A stretch of 9,343 nt of DNA, from assembly GCA_014380825.1 (NCBI GenBank), contig JACMJD010000173.1, forward strand, positions 1 to 9,343. The letters are read 5' to 3'. Made by a program: the position numbers and the translations under genes. Below the pieces are notes generated by a model. It worked only from the letters and a program-made list of their open reading frames with translations. It did not search any database and was not told where the DNA came from. Positions 1 to 7,279 of the stretch are shown one piece after another. The first letter of the stretch is position 1, and every line of letters starts with the position of its first letter. This DNA is from Phycisphaerae bacterium. Its GTDB lineage: Bacteria > Planctomycetota > Phycisphaerae > Tepidisphaerales > Tepidisphaeraceae.

Positions 1-182
1 CACGCATCGAATCCTGTCTGCGATCCGTTCGCACCATAGCGCAATCCGCTTCCGATCGCTTGCCCAAGGGCGTTCACTGTTCCGACCGAGCCGGATCGAT
101 GGACGCCCGCGGCGACACTGCGCTCATAACCTGGGCCGACCAATCCAATCAGTGTGGAATTTCCCGCCGCGTCGGAGATCCA
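1..182 (-). pseudogene. Frame-shifted continuation of the repeat protein, running off the left edge
   Basis: Read in the frame whose first codon is TGG at 182-180, this stretch is open to the window edge and continues the upstream repeats without a gap: it begins WISDAAGNSTLIGL, contains VGPGYERS and LRYGANGSQTGFDA, and then TG of a probable next TGG at the edge. The Trp codons of successive repeats start at 541, 361, 182 and 2, so the spacings are 180, 179 and 180 bases. One base is therefore missing between GAC GC and TGG, compared with GAT GTG TGG in the first repeat. The remainder of the gene lies outside the window. The site has no homopolymer or obvious slippery sequence. A true inactivating deletion or a sequencing/assembly error are both possible. 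Confidence 0.8.
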
Positions 183-675
183 GCGTCTTGTCCAAGTTCG
201 ACACCGGAGCTTGCGTAACGCGTACTCATGCCGGTCGCCAAGCCGTTGTCACTCAAGGAGCTTGGCGTGCTGCGAACGAATACCGCTCCGTTCGACATAT
301 AGCTGTACCCGGCCCCGCTTAAACCCAGCACGACGGTATTTCCTGCCACCGGGTGCAACCACGCTTGGCGGCCAGTACCTGTGCCATCGGCAGCGAACCG
401 CGCGACGTCGCCGAGCATCGCACCAGTTCCGCTCAATCCGAAAATCTGCGCGGAACGAAGAATCCCGTTCGGCATTATTCGATCGTAAACGCCACCGGAC
501 GGATTGATCGCGACACCCATCTGGCCCGACTTGGCAAGCCACACATCTTGGCCGAGCGACGATCCATCGGCAGCGTATCGTTGGCTGATACCGGCCGAAG
601 TCCCCGCTTCGGTCAGCTTGTATATCGTGGCATGACGCGTCTTCAGCGGTCCGGTCTCGTACACGCCGCCCACTA
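1..675 (-). repeat. Tandem, diverged 180-bp coding repeats (about four units seen)
   Basis: The protein-level repeats have a constant 60-residue period anchored on Trp codons at 541, 361, 182 and 2. Common positions are G-Y or G-V-Y near the start, L-x-x-x-G-x-x-x-G in the middle, R-[YF]-x-x-x-G-x-x-x-G-x-[DQ]-x-W at the end. Nucleotide identity between units is low, so this is an old duplication series rather than a recently amplified one. Confidence 0.8.
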
Positions 676-793
676 AGCTCGCAGTCGTGATGTGATAACC
701 GTCGGCCGGCGGTTGCTGCGCGCGACTGACTTCAGTTGTGCTTATCAGAAGCAGCGGAGATATCGAGACGACCGCGGCGCGGAATACACGCAT
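149..793 (-). CDS. Secreted 60-residue-repeat (HAF-like) protein, N-terminal part before a frameshift
   Basis: This frame encodes 214 residues. The ATG at 793 is preferred to a TTG at 805 because GGAGAAGG lies just upstream and the protein then begins directly with a Sec signal peptide (MRVFRAAVVS, hydrophobic core, cleavage near SRA-QQ at residues 25-26). The mature part is made of repeats with a strict 60-residue period. Each ends in a G-x-x-x-G-x-[DQ]-x-W signature (W85, W145) preceded by R-[YF]-A-x-x-G, and is followed by a G-Y/G-V-Y segment. The pattern resembles HAF-type and related repeats of exported planctomycete proteins, and a beta-rich extracellular or surface fold is likely; the substrate or partner is unknown. 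The last ten residues (GSPTRREIPH) do not fit the repeat, because the reading frame breaks at 182-184 and the repeat resumes in another frame. As it stands the gene makes a truncated product. Confidence 0.75.
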   Translation of the reverse strand: MRVFRAAVVSISPLLLISTTEVSRAQQPPADGYHITTASLVGGVYETGPLKTRHATIYKLTEAGTSAGISQRYAADGSSLGQDVWLAKSGQMGVAINPSGGVYDRIMPNGILRSAQIFGLSGTGAMLGDVARFAADGTGTGRQAWLHPVAGNTVVLGLSGAGYSYMSNGAVFVRSTPSSLSDNGLATGMSTRYASSGVELGQDAGSPTRREIPH

Positions 794-930
794 TTCCTTC
801 TCCAATGACGAGCCGAAATCGAGCTAATGGGAGAACGACGACGTTAATGGGCAACAGTGGATCAGTCTACACAGAATAGGCCGGTTTTAGCCTCGTTCTG
901 CGTCAAATAATTGCTCGCCGGCAGCCACGG

Positions 931-936
931 TACAAT
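931..936 (+). promoter_or_regulatory. Candidate -10 box for the DUF1800-DUF1501 operon
   Basis: TACAAT matches the sigma-70 -10 consensus at five of six positions and lies 47 bp before the DUF1800 start codon. The nearest -35-like element, TTGCTC at 911-916, is only 14 bp upstream, shorter than usual, so the match is weak. It lies in the 190-bp divergent region shared with the minus-strand repeat gene. Confidence 0.3.
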
Positions 937-983
937 ATGCCGCTTGTTGGCGCGTTCTTACGATGACCGCCGGGTGATGCGTT

Positions 984-2471
984 ATGTCAAAACTCCATCC
1001 ACTGCTGCAACCGCTCGCACCAACCGCCGACGATCCGTTTGATGCGATCAAAGCGGCCCATCTGCTCAATCGCGCGGGGTTCGGCGGCACGCCGGAAGAG
1101 ATCGAGCATGTGATGGCGCTCGGCCCGATCAAGGCGGTCGATGAGCTGCTGGATTTTCCCGAGGCCGGGGCGGATGAGCAGTCGCAGACAGACGTGCCGG
1201 ATCTTTCCTCGATCGATGGTTATCCGAAGAGCTTCCGCGATCTGCGGCAGATGTACGTCGGCAAAAGTGCCGAAGAGCGCAAGCAGCTTCAGCAGAAATT
1301 CCAGATGGCCAACCGCGAAGCGATGCTGGCCACCATCGGCTGGTGGCTGAAGCGCATGACGTTCGGGCCGCACCCCTTGCAGGAAAAACTCACGCTGTTC
1401 TGGCATGGCCATTTCACGACGAGCGCGAAAGAGGAGAAGGCCGCTTCTCCGATGTGGAATCAGAATGAGCTGTTGCGCCGATTCGCCGCCGGGAACTTCC
1501 GCGACTACGTCCGCCAGGTTTCGCGCGATCCGGCCATGCTCGATTACCTGAACAATTCGCAGAATCGAAAAGCCAAGCCGAACGAAAACTACGCGCGCGA
1601 ATTGATGGAGCTGTTCACACTCGGCATCGGCAACTATTCCGAAACCGACATTAAGGAATCCGCCCGCGCGTTCACCGGCTGGGCGCACGACGGCGACGAT
1701 TTCGTCTTCCGCAAGTTCGACCACGATGAAGGCCAGAAGACTTTCATGGGTCGCAAGGGGAACTTCGGCGGCGACGAAGTCATCGACATCATCCTGATGA
1801 ACCCCGCCTGTGCGCCTTACATCGGGCAGAAGCTGTGGACATTCTTCGCGTACGAAGATCCCGAGCCGCTGCTCGTGCAGGGGCTGGGCAACATTTTCCG
1901 CGAATCGAAATTCGAGCTGCGTCCGCTGATTCGCACGATGCTGCAGAGCCGCGCGTTCTACAGCGAGCGCGCGATCGCGACGCAGATCAAGAGCCCGGTG
2001 CAACTGGTCTGCGGCACGGTGCGACTGCTCGGACTGAAAAGTCCCGATCCGCGATTCGTCTTCGGCGCGCTTCAGCAGATGGGCCAGGTTCCGCTCATGC
2101 CGCCGAACGTGAAGGGCTGGCCGGGCGGGCGGATGTGGATCAACACCAGCACGTTGTTCGTCCGCTACAACACCGCCGTCATGCTTGCCGGCGGTGGCGG
2201 AAACATCGTCGCGGCCAGCGGACGGAAGGCCGGCGCGAAGATCCTCAAAGGCTTCAAACCCGCCGGCGACGCAGGTGAATATGACGCGAAGTCTGCGACT
2301 AGCGCCGAGCTCACGGTCGACGAATGGATCGCGCGATTGATTCAGCGACCGATCGCCGCCGAAAAACGGCAAACGCTTCTCGACGCGCTCGGCAGCAAAC
2401 CCGACAATGCCGACGCCGTGAAGAAAATGATTCAACTGATCGTCTCGATGCCGGAATATCAGTTGTGTTGA
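984..2471 (+). CDS. DUF1800 family protein
   Basis: A complete 495-residue member of the DUF1800 family, whose biochemical role is not established. Family hallmarks are visible: AAHLLNRAGFGGTPEEI at residues 24-40, LTLFWHGHF at 136-144, the strongly conserved NENYARELMELFTLG at 200-214, ARAFTGW at 227-233, and PPNVKGWPGG at 373-382. No signal peptide or membrane segment is seen, so this protein appears cytosolic, or is exported with its partner. The ATG at 984 is chosen because GGTGAT, matching the 3' part of the Shine-Dalgarno consensus, ends five bases before it; the nearby ATG at 963 meets a stop after four codons. DUF1501 follows 104-122 bp downstream on the same strand, the usual two-gene arrangement for these families, and the two probably form one transcript ended at 3944. 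Confidence 0.95.
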   Translation: MSKLHPLLQPLAPTADDPFDAIKAAHLLNRAGFGGTPEEIEHVMALGPIKAVDELLDFPEAGADEQSQTDVPDLSSIDGYPKSFRDLRQMYVGKSAEERKQLQQKFQMANREAMLATIGWWLKRMTFGPHPLQEKLTLFWHGHFTTSAKEEKAASPMWNQNELLRRFAAGNFRDYVRQVSRDPAMLDYLNNSQNRKAKPNENYARELMELFTLGIGNYSETDIKESARAFTGWAHDGDDFVFRKFDHDEGQKTFMGRKGNFGGDEVIDIILMNPACAPYIGQKLWTFFAYEDPEPLLVQGLGNIFRESKFELRPLIRTMLQSRAFYSERAIATQIKSPVQLVCGTVRLLGLKSPDPRFVFGALQQMGQVPLMPPNVKGWPGGRMWINTSTLFVRYNTAVMLAGGGGNIVAASGRKAGAKILKGFKPAGDAGEYDAKSATSAELTVDEWIARLIQRPIAAEKRQTLLDALGSKPDNADAVKKMIQLIVSMPEYQLC

Positions 2472-2472
2472 T

Positions 2473-2561
2473 GGTTGTTGGTTCTTCGTTATTGGTTATT
2501 GGGGTTCGTCAGTGCAACCAATTGCAGGCGAGATACTGTCACCAATAACCAGGAACCAAGA
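2473..2561 (+). repeat. Imperfect 30-bp inverted repeat in the DUF1800-DUF1501 spacer
   Basis: The left arm 2473-2502 and right arm 2532-2561 are complementary at 25 of 30 positions, separated by a 29-base loop. The innermost ten pairs (GGTTATTGG with flanking T against CCAATAACCA) are perfect. The arms are unusually low in complexity, built from GGTT/ATTGG-like words, and differ in composition from the coding DNA on both sides. The loop holds a small TGCAA/TTGCA inverted repeat. There is no T-tract, so it is not a canonical terminator. In the transcript it would form a long, moderately stable hairpin between the two genes. Confidence 0.75.
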
Positions 2562-2593
2562 ACGAATAACCGAGAATGACGAACGAGCCAATC

Positions 2594-3895
2594 ATGGAAA
2601 AACCAATCACCACTCGCCGGGAATTCATGCAGAAGGGGCTGGTGTTGCTCGCCGCGACATCGACGATTCCGACGTTTCTGGATCGCACGCTGCTGGCGAT
2701 GAACGATCCGACCGATTCGCCGCTGACCCAGCAGCCCAACGGAACAGATGGCAAGATCCTGGTCGTCGTGCAGCTTTCCGGCGGCAACGACGGCTTGAAC
2801 ACGGTCATCCCATTTGGAGACGATGCGTACTATCGCAATCGGCCAAACCTGGGGCACGAAGCGAAGACTGTTCTTAAGGTAGACAATTATCTCGGCCTGC
2901 ATCCCAATCTTGCGCCGATGAAGGCGCTGTACGATGCGGGTGAGATGGCCGTCATTCAGGGCATCGGTTATCCGAATCCGAATCGTTCGCACTTCCGTTC
3001 GATGGACATCTGGCACACGGCCGAGCCGGAGAAGGAAATCGCCAACACCGGTTGGCTGGGGCGGTATTTCGACAACGCCTGCCCCGGTTGCGATCCGCAC
3101 GTCGGCGTGAGTATCGGCGAGACGCTGCCGCTGTCGATGAAGGGCGATCGCGTGATGCCGCTGAGCTTCGATCGGCCGGAGAATTATCGATACAACGGGC
3201 GTGATAAAGCGCGCTATGCAAAGCTGAACAGCGCCGCAGCGCCAACGACGCAGCCGGATCAAGCAGCCTCGCCAACGAAGGGCAAGAAGATCGAGATCGC
3301 GTCGGCATCGAGCCAGCTCGATTTCCTCACGCGCACGGCGATGGATGCGCAGCTCAGTAGCGATCAAATTTTACAGATCACGCGCAATCACAAGCCGCCA
3401 CGGCAATATCCCGGCGGAGAATTCGGCAGCGCGCTGCGCAACGTCGCCGCGATGATCCAAGGCGGTCTGCCGACTCGTGTTTATTACGTCAGCCTAGGTG
3501 GATTCGACACGCACGCGCAGGAGCGGCAACGTCACGACAATCTCATGAAACAACTGGGCGAGGGCGTGAGCGCATTCTGGGCGGACATGAAAACGCAGAA
3601 GAACGACAGCCGAGTGCTGATGATGACCTTCAGCGAATTCGGCCGCCGAGTTCAGCAGAACGCGTCGGGCGGCACCGACCACGGCGCCGCCGCCCCGATG
3701 TTCCTGTTCGGGCCATCGGTGAAACCGGGCATCTTCGGCAAGCATCCGTCGCTGACCGACCTGGACCAGGGCGACCTCAAATACGGCATCGACTTCCGCA
3801 ATGTCTACGCGACAGTGCTGCAAGGCTGGATGGACGCGGCGAGCAAACCGATCCTCGGGCAGCAGTTCAAAACGATGAATATCCTGCGCGCATAA
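2594..3895 (+). CDS. DUF1501 family protein, Tat-exported
   Basis: A complete 433-residue DUF1501 protein, related by fold to the alkaline phosphatase/sulfatase superfamily; no activity is established. The N-terminus is a twin-arginine signal: ITTRREFMQKG at residues 5-15, then a hydrophobic stretch (LVLLAATSTIPTFL), implying folding in the cytosol before export, often with a cofactor or metal. Family motifs are VVVQLSGGNDGLNTVIP (57-73), RSHFRSMDIWHTAEP (131-145), LGGFDTHAQE (301-310), MMTFSEFGRRVQQN (343-356), GGTDHGAAAPMFLFG (359-373) and DFRNVYATVLQGW (400-412). The His and Asp residues in these motifs are the likely metal or active-site ligands. An alternative ATG at 2576 would add MTNEPI; I prefer 2594 because that extra stretch abuts the low-complexity inverted repeat, but neither start has a convincing ribosome-binding site. 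Confidence 0.93.
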   Translation: MEKPITTRREFMQKGLVLLAATSTIPTFLDRTLLAMNDPTDSPLTQQPNGTDGKILVVVQLSGGNDGLNTVIPFGDDAYYRNRPNLGHEAKTVLKVDNYLGLHPNLAPMKALYDAGEMAVIQGIGYPNPNRSHFRSMDIWHTAEPEKEIANTGWLGRYFDNACPGCDPHVGVSIGETLPLSMKGDRVMPLSFDRPENYRYNGRDKARYAKLNSAAAPTTQPDQAASPTKGKKIEIASASSQLDFLTRTAMDAQLSSDQILQITRNHKPPRQYPGGEFGSALRNVAAMIQGGLPTRVYYVSLGGFDTHAQERQRHDNLMKQLGEGVSAFWADMKTQKNDSRVLMMTFSEFGRRVQQNASGGTDHGAAAPMFLFGPSVKPGIFGKHPSLTDLDQGDLKYGIDFRNVYATVLQGWMDAASKPILGQQFKTMNILRA

Positions 3896-3899
3896 AAGC

Positions 3900-3944
3900 G
3901 CCGCTTGAGTCGACTGAGCAGTTGACTCAAGCGGCTATCTTTTT
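3900..3944 (+). terminator. Intrinsic terminator after DUF1501, probably bidirectional
   Basis: GCCGCTTGAGTC (3900-3911) pairs perfectly with GACTCAAGCGGC (3924-3935). The pairing can continue inward through a G-T wobble and ACT/AGT to a small GAGC loop, giving a stem of about 16 bp. The downstream sequence TATCTTTTT supplies the T-tract on the plus strand. On the minus strand the stem is followed by GCTTTTATG, a shorter T-run, so the same hairpin may also end transcripts from the convergent PepSY gene, whose stop lies 25 bp away. Confidence 0.9.
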
Positions 3945-3959
3945 CATACCGCGTACGCG

Positions 3960-4883
3960 CTATCGAGCTTTCTTCTTCTTGTTGTCGCCATCGCCGGATT
4001 GATCCACCTTTGCGCGCGCCGGCTTCGCGTCATCGGCGATCGCTTCGCGGTTCGTCACGCTCAGGATGTCGCCGTTCGGACGCACGTGAATCGTGACCGA
4101 ATCGCCGCCGGTGCTTTGCGTGTTGAACTGGTAATACTCGTACGTCGTGCGATAGACGTCCTTGATGTTGGCCGATGAGAACATGCGATCGATCGTCTCG
4201 CGAACGGGGGCAGGCAGCTTGTCGCGATCGAGCTGCTGGCGCTGCTGATAAATATTGCCGTCAGGATTGGCAACGACGTCGACGCGTCCGTCAGCGGTAT
4301 CCAGCGTCGCGACGTAGTAACCATCGCCCGCGGCGGGGTAGAGATGAATCTCTTTGACCTTCGCGCCGTCGTACCGCTTGGTCGCCAGTTCGCGAACTTT
4401 GTCGGCTTTGTCGCTCGTGGACATGTCGGTTTTGCTCAGGTCTTCGCGCTTCAGCTCCGCTTCGTTGCGGATGTCGCGCAACCGGCCGGCCGGATCAAGG
4501 CGCAGGTCATACATCTTTCCGCCGACATCCAACTGAACGTTGTATGAGGTCACGACGGTGCGCTCGATGTCCGCCGGGCTCTTGAACAGCCCGCTGACCG
4601 CATGACTCGCCGCCTGCGGCATCTGCTTGGCGCTGACGGGAGTTCCGCTTTGCAGGAAATCGCCTGAATCCGTGACGAGCGCGGTGCTGTCGCCATCTTT
4701 CGTGACGACGCGGACCTCGTTCACCTTCACGCCGTTGATCTTCCGCGAGCCGGTGATTTCGGTGCTCGTCGCATCCGGATACTGCGCCTTGAGCGCCTGA
4801 TCGACCGCCTTGTTTCGCTGAGCCGATGCCGTGCCGCAGAAGAGGGTGGCAATGGCACACCCGGTAATGAGAAAACGTTTCAT
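3960..4883 (-). CDS. Secreted protein with duplicated PepSY-like domains
   Basis: A 307-residue exported protein. The ATG at 4883 follows GGAG with six-base spacing, and the product starts with a clean Sec signal peptide (MKRFLITGCA..., cleavage near ASA-Q at 21-22). The frame is open further upstream but that sequence is not coding-like. The mature part has PepSY-like character: short helix, then two-strand units with KDGDSTALVTDSGDFL (62-77) or ADGRVDVVANPDGNIY (197-212) as the typical charged hairpin with a G-D/G-N turn. Residues 25-143 and 161-281 are two homologous halves; MPQAASHAVSGLFKS (88-102) aligns with LPAPVRETIDRMFSS (223-237), and LDPAGRLRDIRNEAE with VRPNGDILSVTNREA. A disordered, lysine-rich tail (NKKKKAR) ends it. 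PepSY domains occur in protease propeptides and inhibitors; the neighbour upstream is a metallopeptidase. Role unproven. Confidence 0.8.
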   Translation of the reverse strand: MKRFLITGCAIATLFCGTASAQRNKAVDQALKAQYPDATSTEITGSRKINGVKVNEVRVVTKDGDSTALVTDSGDFLQSGTPVSAKQMPQAASHAVSGLFKSPADIERTVVTSYNVQLDVGGKMYDLRLDPAGRLRDIRNEAELKREDLSKTDMSTSDKADKVRELATKRYDGAKVKEIHLYPAAGDGYYVATLDTADGRVDVVANPDGNIYQQRQQLDRDKLPAPVRETIDRMFSSANIKDVYRTTYEYYQFNTQSTGGDSVTIHVRPNGDILSVTNREAIADDAKPARAKVDQSGDGDNKKKKAR

Positions 4884-4966
4884 GATGGACTCCGCCAAAA
4901 AGAGAGAGATCAACAATCCCCTTGAACGAATCGAGTGTGCGCACGGGCGGCGAAGTGAGGGAAGGC

Positions 4967-7219
4967 CTAAACTTTTTTCTGACGTTTGGCGTCGGGCATC
5001 CAAACGGGCAAGTTTTCGATGGAGCGTCTGGCCGCTTCGCTGGTTGGAATTCCCCAGTATTCGAAAAACGGTCCCAGATTCCTGCCGACGGTTCGCGAGA
5101 ATCTCACCATCCACTGATCGCGCCTCTCATCGTCCGTCCTCGGGCGTTGATCTTCCGGCAGTTCGCGATATTCGGCGAAAACCTTCTTGTACGCGTCCCA
5201 GCCGAACGCTTCCTGCAACTGCTTGTACATGATCAGTGCGGTAAACGGCTCGGATTTCCACTGCTCGAACTTCGTGCCGTCGGCCTTGTATTTCGCCTCG
5301 GCCTTGGCGCGGGATTCGGGCGACATCGCCTTGTGCATCTTACCGCCATTCGTGCAGACGGTGTCGAGCACGTACATCGTGAAGAGGTTGACGGTTACTT
5401 CGCCTGTGCCGTCGAACGTCCAGTCCGGATTCTGATGATTGTGGCCGATCTCGTGGAACATGCCCCATTCGCCGTCGCGTTGAAGCGAAGCCAGATCGAC
5501 GAACCGTGGCGCGGCGTCGAGCTGCGTCATGATCGGATAGCCCGCGTGCATGTACCCGGCGGAGATCTGCACATCGGTGACGTACCGTTCCGGCCGCTTG
5601 CGCTCGCGCGGGATCGTGCCCAGATCCGCGCAGGCGTCGGCGACGCGGTCCCAGAATTTCATGAGGTCGGTCGGATCGTCCAGCTTGCGAACGTTTTCCG
5701 ACGGCAACGTGATGATGATCTTATCGCTCTGCAGCTCGGCCCAGGGCGCGGGTGCCGTTCGCAAGGCTTGCTGCCATAACTTGAGTTCGGTCTTGCCGAG
5801 GATGAAGTGCGGCGCCTCGGTCGCGCCGCCGACGATCATCGCAAGCTGTTTCGCGGACGCCGCGCCTTCGGGAACGACGATGTAAACGAGCCCGCCGAAC
5901 GCGTTGGAAACCTCAATCGTCACCTTACCGGTACCGAAGAACGCCGGTTCCGGGATATTGAAGACGCGATCGACCTGTGGCGATCGTTTCCACGCGGCGA
6001 GATCCCAGAGACGATCCGAGTGCGCTCCGATGCGCACCTGAAATCCCTTGTAATTCCCTTCCGGAATAAGTCCCGGGATCGCTACTTGAATTCGCTCTCC
6101 GGGAGCGGCATAAAGCCCGGTGCTGTGCCAGCCTGGAATTGTCGCGTCAATCGTTATGTTTCGGGCAATGCGAGGTGCCCAGTCGGCTACCTCGCCGGGG
6201 AAAATCTTAGCAGATCGTTCCGCGCGGATGCGATCGACCTCGGCTTTTTGAATCGCGCGAACGTGCGCGGTGTACTGGAGCTTTCGGAGGCCGGCGGCAT
6301 TGGTAAGCGGACGCTCGGCCGACGGAACGGGCAACGACATCACATCCGCTTGCGCCAGCGTCCGCAGCTCTCCCGCGAACGTGTTGTTCGGCAACGATTC
6401 CATGCATCGGAGCAATGTTGCAATGGCGATGTTCTGATCCTCCGCCGAGAGGGGCTTTGTCTCCTTCGCATCCTTGAGCGCGCGATATGCGTGCGACGCG
6501 TTCAGCAGCGGCGAGATGCTCTGCTCGACGTTCAACTCCCTGCCAGGCGGGACATCGATCGTGCCATCAGCCCAGACAATTCCGGCTCGTTCGAACAACG
6601 TGTTGGCGGCCAGGTCGTTCGAGAGGATGAGCTTGGTATTCAGCGATTGCCAACCCCAGCCCGGCACGCCGCACAGGACGCCGCCGCCGCGCTCGATAAA
6701 TTTCGTCAACGGATCGATGTCGATCTGGCGGACGTCGCCGGCCGCGATGACCAGGACGTCGATGTCGTGCAGCTTCAAGTCTAAGTCGGGCCGCTCGGCG
6801 CGCGTCACGACGCACGCATTATCCGCCAGCAATTCGATGCCAGCACGGTTGTACGCGGCGACGCGAATCGGGGCGGTCGGATCCTTGCGCGCCGCGGCGG
6901 CATAACTGATCGCCTGCCGCACGAGGCGTTTGGTGTCGGCCGCCGCCAGCGCTTCCCGTGAGAAATATCCTTCATGCCCAAACGCTACGACACGACCTTT
7001 GCCGATCGCGCCGGCGGCGATGATGGGCGCGAGTGCTCCGTCCACTGGTGCAGCCGCGATCGCGAACGCGTCGCCGTAAACGCAGAGGGGTCCCGGCACG
7101 CCGGGGACGGTGATCGTTTTCACACCTTCGATGATCCGCGCTCGCGGATCGTCCTTCTGTTGCGCGAGAACCGAAAATGGCAGGCACGTCAGGATCATGA
7201 TTACGAGCAGGTTTCGCAT
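4967..7219 (-). CDS. Secreted M60-like (enhancin-type) zinc metallopeptidase with N-terminal ThuA/GATase-like domain
   Basis: A 750-residue exported protein. The ATG at 7219 begins an evident Sec signal peptide (MRNLLVIMILTCLPFS, cleavage near VLA-QQ at 19-20); a longer frame from 7276 adds only an unlikely MPPPPLAAS extension. Residues about 30-215 resemble a class I glutamine amidotransferase/ThuA-like Rossmann fold: VVAFGHEGYF (77-86), VLVIAAGDV (155-163), FIERGGGVLCGVPGWGW (174-190). From about 355 the M60 module begins with the family's WHSTGLYAAPGE (364-375) and G-x-Q-V-x-I-G-x-H (392-400) entry. The gluzincin zinc site is HEIGH at 589-593 with E607 thirteen residues further on (GTGEVTVNLF), so H589, H593 and E607 are predicted ligands and E590 the catalytic base. 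M60 enzymes typically cleave heavily O-glycosylated (mucin-like) proteins. It ends in a basic tail (AKRQKKV). The PepSY gene follows 83 bp downstream. Confidence 0.88.
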   Translation of the reverse strand: MRNLLVIMILTCLPFSVLAQQKDDPRARIIEGVKTITVPGVPGPLCVYGDAFAIAAAPVDGALAPIIAAGAIGKGRVVAFGHEGYFSREALAAADTKRLVRQAISYAAAARKDPTAPIRVAAYNRAGIELLADNACVVTRAERPDLDLKLHDIDVLVIAAGDVRQIDIDPLTKFIERGGGVLCGVPGWGWQSLNTKLILSNDLAANTLFERAGIVWADGTIDVPPGRELNVEQSISPLLNASHAYRALKDAKETKPLSAEDQNIAIATLLRCMESLPNNTFAGELRTLAQADVMSLPVPSAERPLTNAAGLRKLQYTAHVRAIQKAEVDRIRAERSAKIFPGEVADWAPRIARNITIDATIPGWHSTGLYAAPGERIQVAIPGLIPEGNYKGFQVRIGAHSDRLWDLAAWKRSPQVDRVFNIPEPAFFGTGKVTIEVSNAFGGLVYIVVPEGAASAKQLAMIVGGATEAPHFILGKTELKLWQQALRTAPAPWAELQSDKIIITLPSENVRKLDDPTDLMKFWDRVADACADLGTIPRERKRPERYVTDVQISAGYMHAGYPIMTQLDAAPRFVDLASLQRDGEWGMFHEIGHNHQNPDWTFDGTGEVTVNLFTMYVLDTVCTNGGKMHKAMSPESRAKAEAKYKADGTKFEQWKSEPFTALIMYKQLQEAFGWDAYKKVFAEYRELPEDQRPRTDDERRDQWMVRFSRTVGRNLGPFFEYWGIPTSEAARRSIENLPVWMPDAKRQKKV

Positions 7220-7252
7220 TGGATTCTGGTAAGTGTGACGATCGATCTGCGA

Positions 7253-7266
7253 CGCCGCAAGCGGCG
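7253..7266 (-). other. Short GC hairpin in the leader of the M60 gene
   Basis: CGCCGC-AA-GCGGCG is a perfect six-base inverted repeat located 34 bp upstream of the M60 start codon. In RNA it would fold as a five-pair stem with a CAAG loop. It could modulate translation or mRNA stability, but so short a GC repeat may be chance in this genome. Confidence 0.3.
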
Positions 7267-7279
7267 GTGGAGGCACGAC

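Noticed and set aside
872..900. Imperfect hairpin CAGAA-AGGC/GCCT-TTCTG in the divergent region
   Set aside because: Only nine pairs with an internal loop and no T-tract; too weak to call an operator or terminator.
987..2435. Long open frame on the minus strand opposite DUF1800 (482 residues)
   Set aside because: It is the antisense shadow of a strongly supported DUF1800 gene; composition is Arg/His-rich with no family motif, and such frames arise from the codon bias of GC-rich genes.
2489..3367. Minus-strand open frame of 292 residues opposite DUF1501
   Set aside because: Antisense shadow of DUF1501, with no motif and no ribosome-binding site, and its start lies in the middle of the opposing gene.
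4884..4966. A separate promoter for the PepSY gene in the 83-bp gap
   Set aside because: No acceptable -10 or -35 pair was seen on the minus strand, so co-transcription with the M60 gene is the simpler reading.
4922..6784. Plus-strand open frames opposite the M60 gene (285 and 325 residues)
   Set aside because: Both lie wholly or almost wholly antisense to a gene with signal peptide and HEIGH zinc motif; no recognisable domain.
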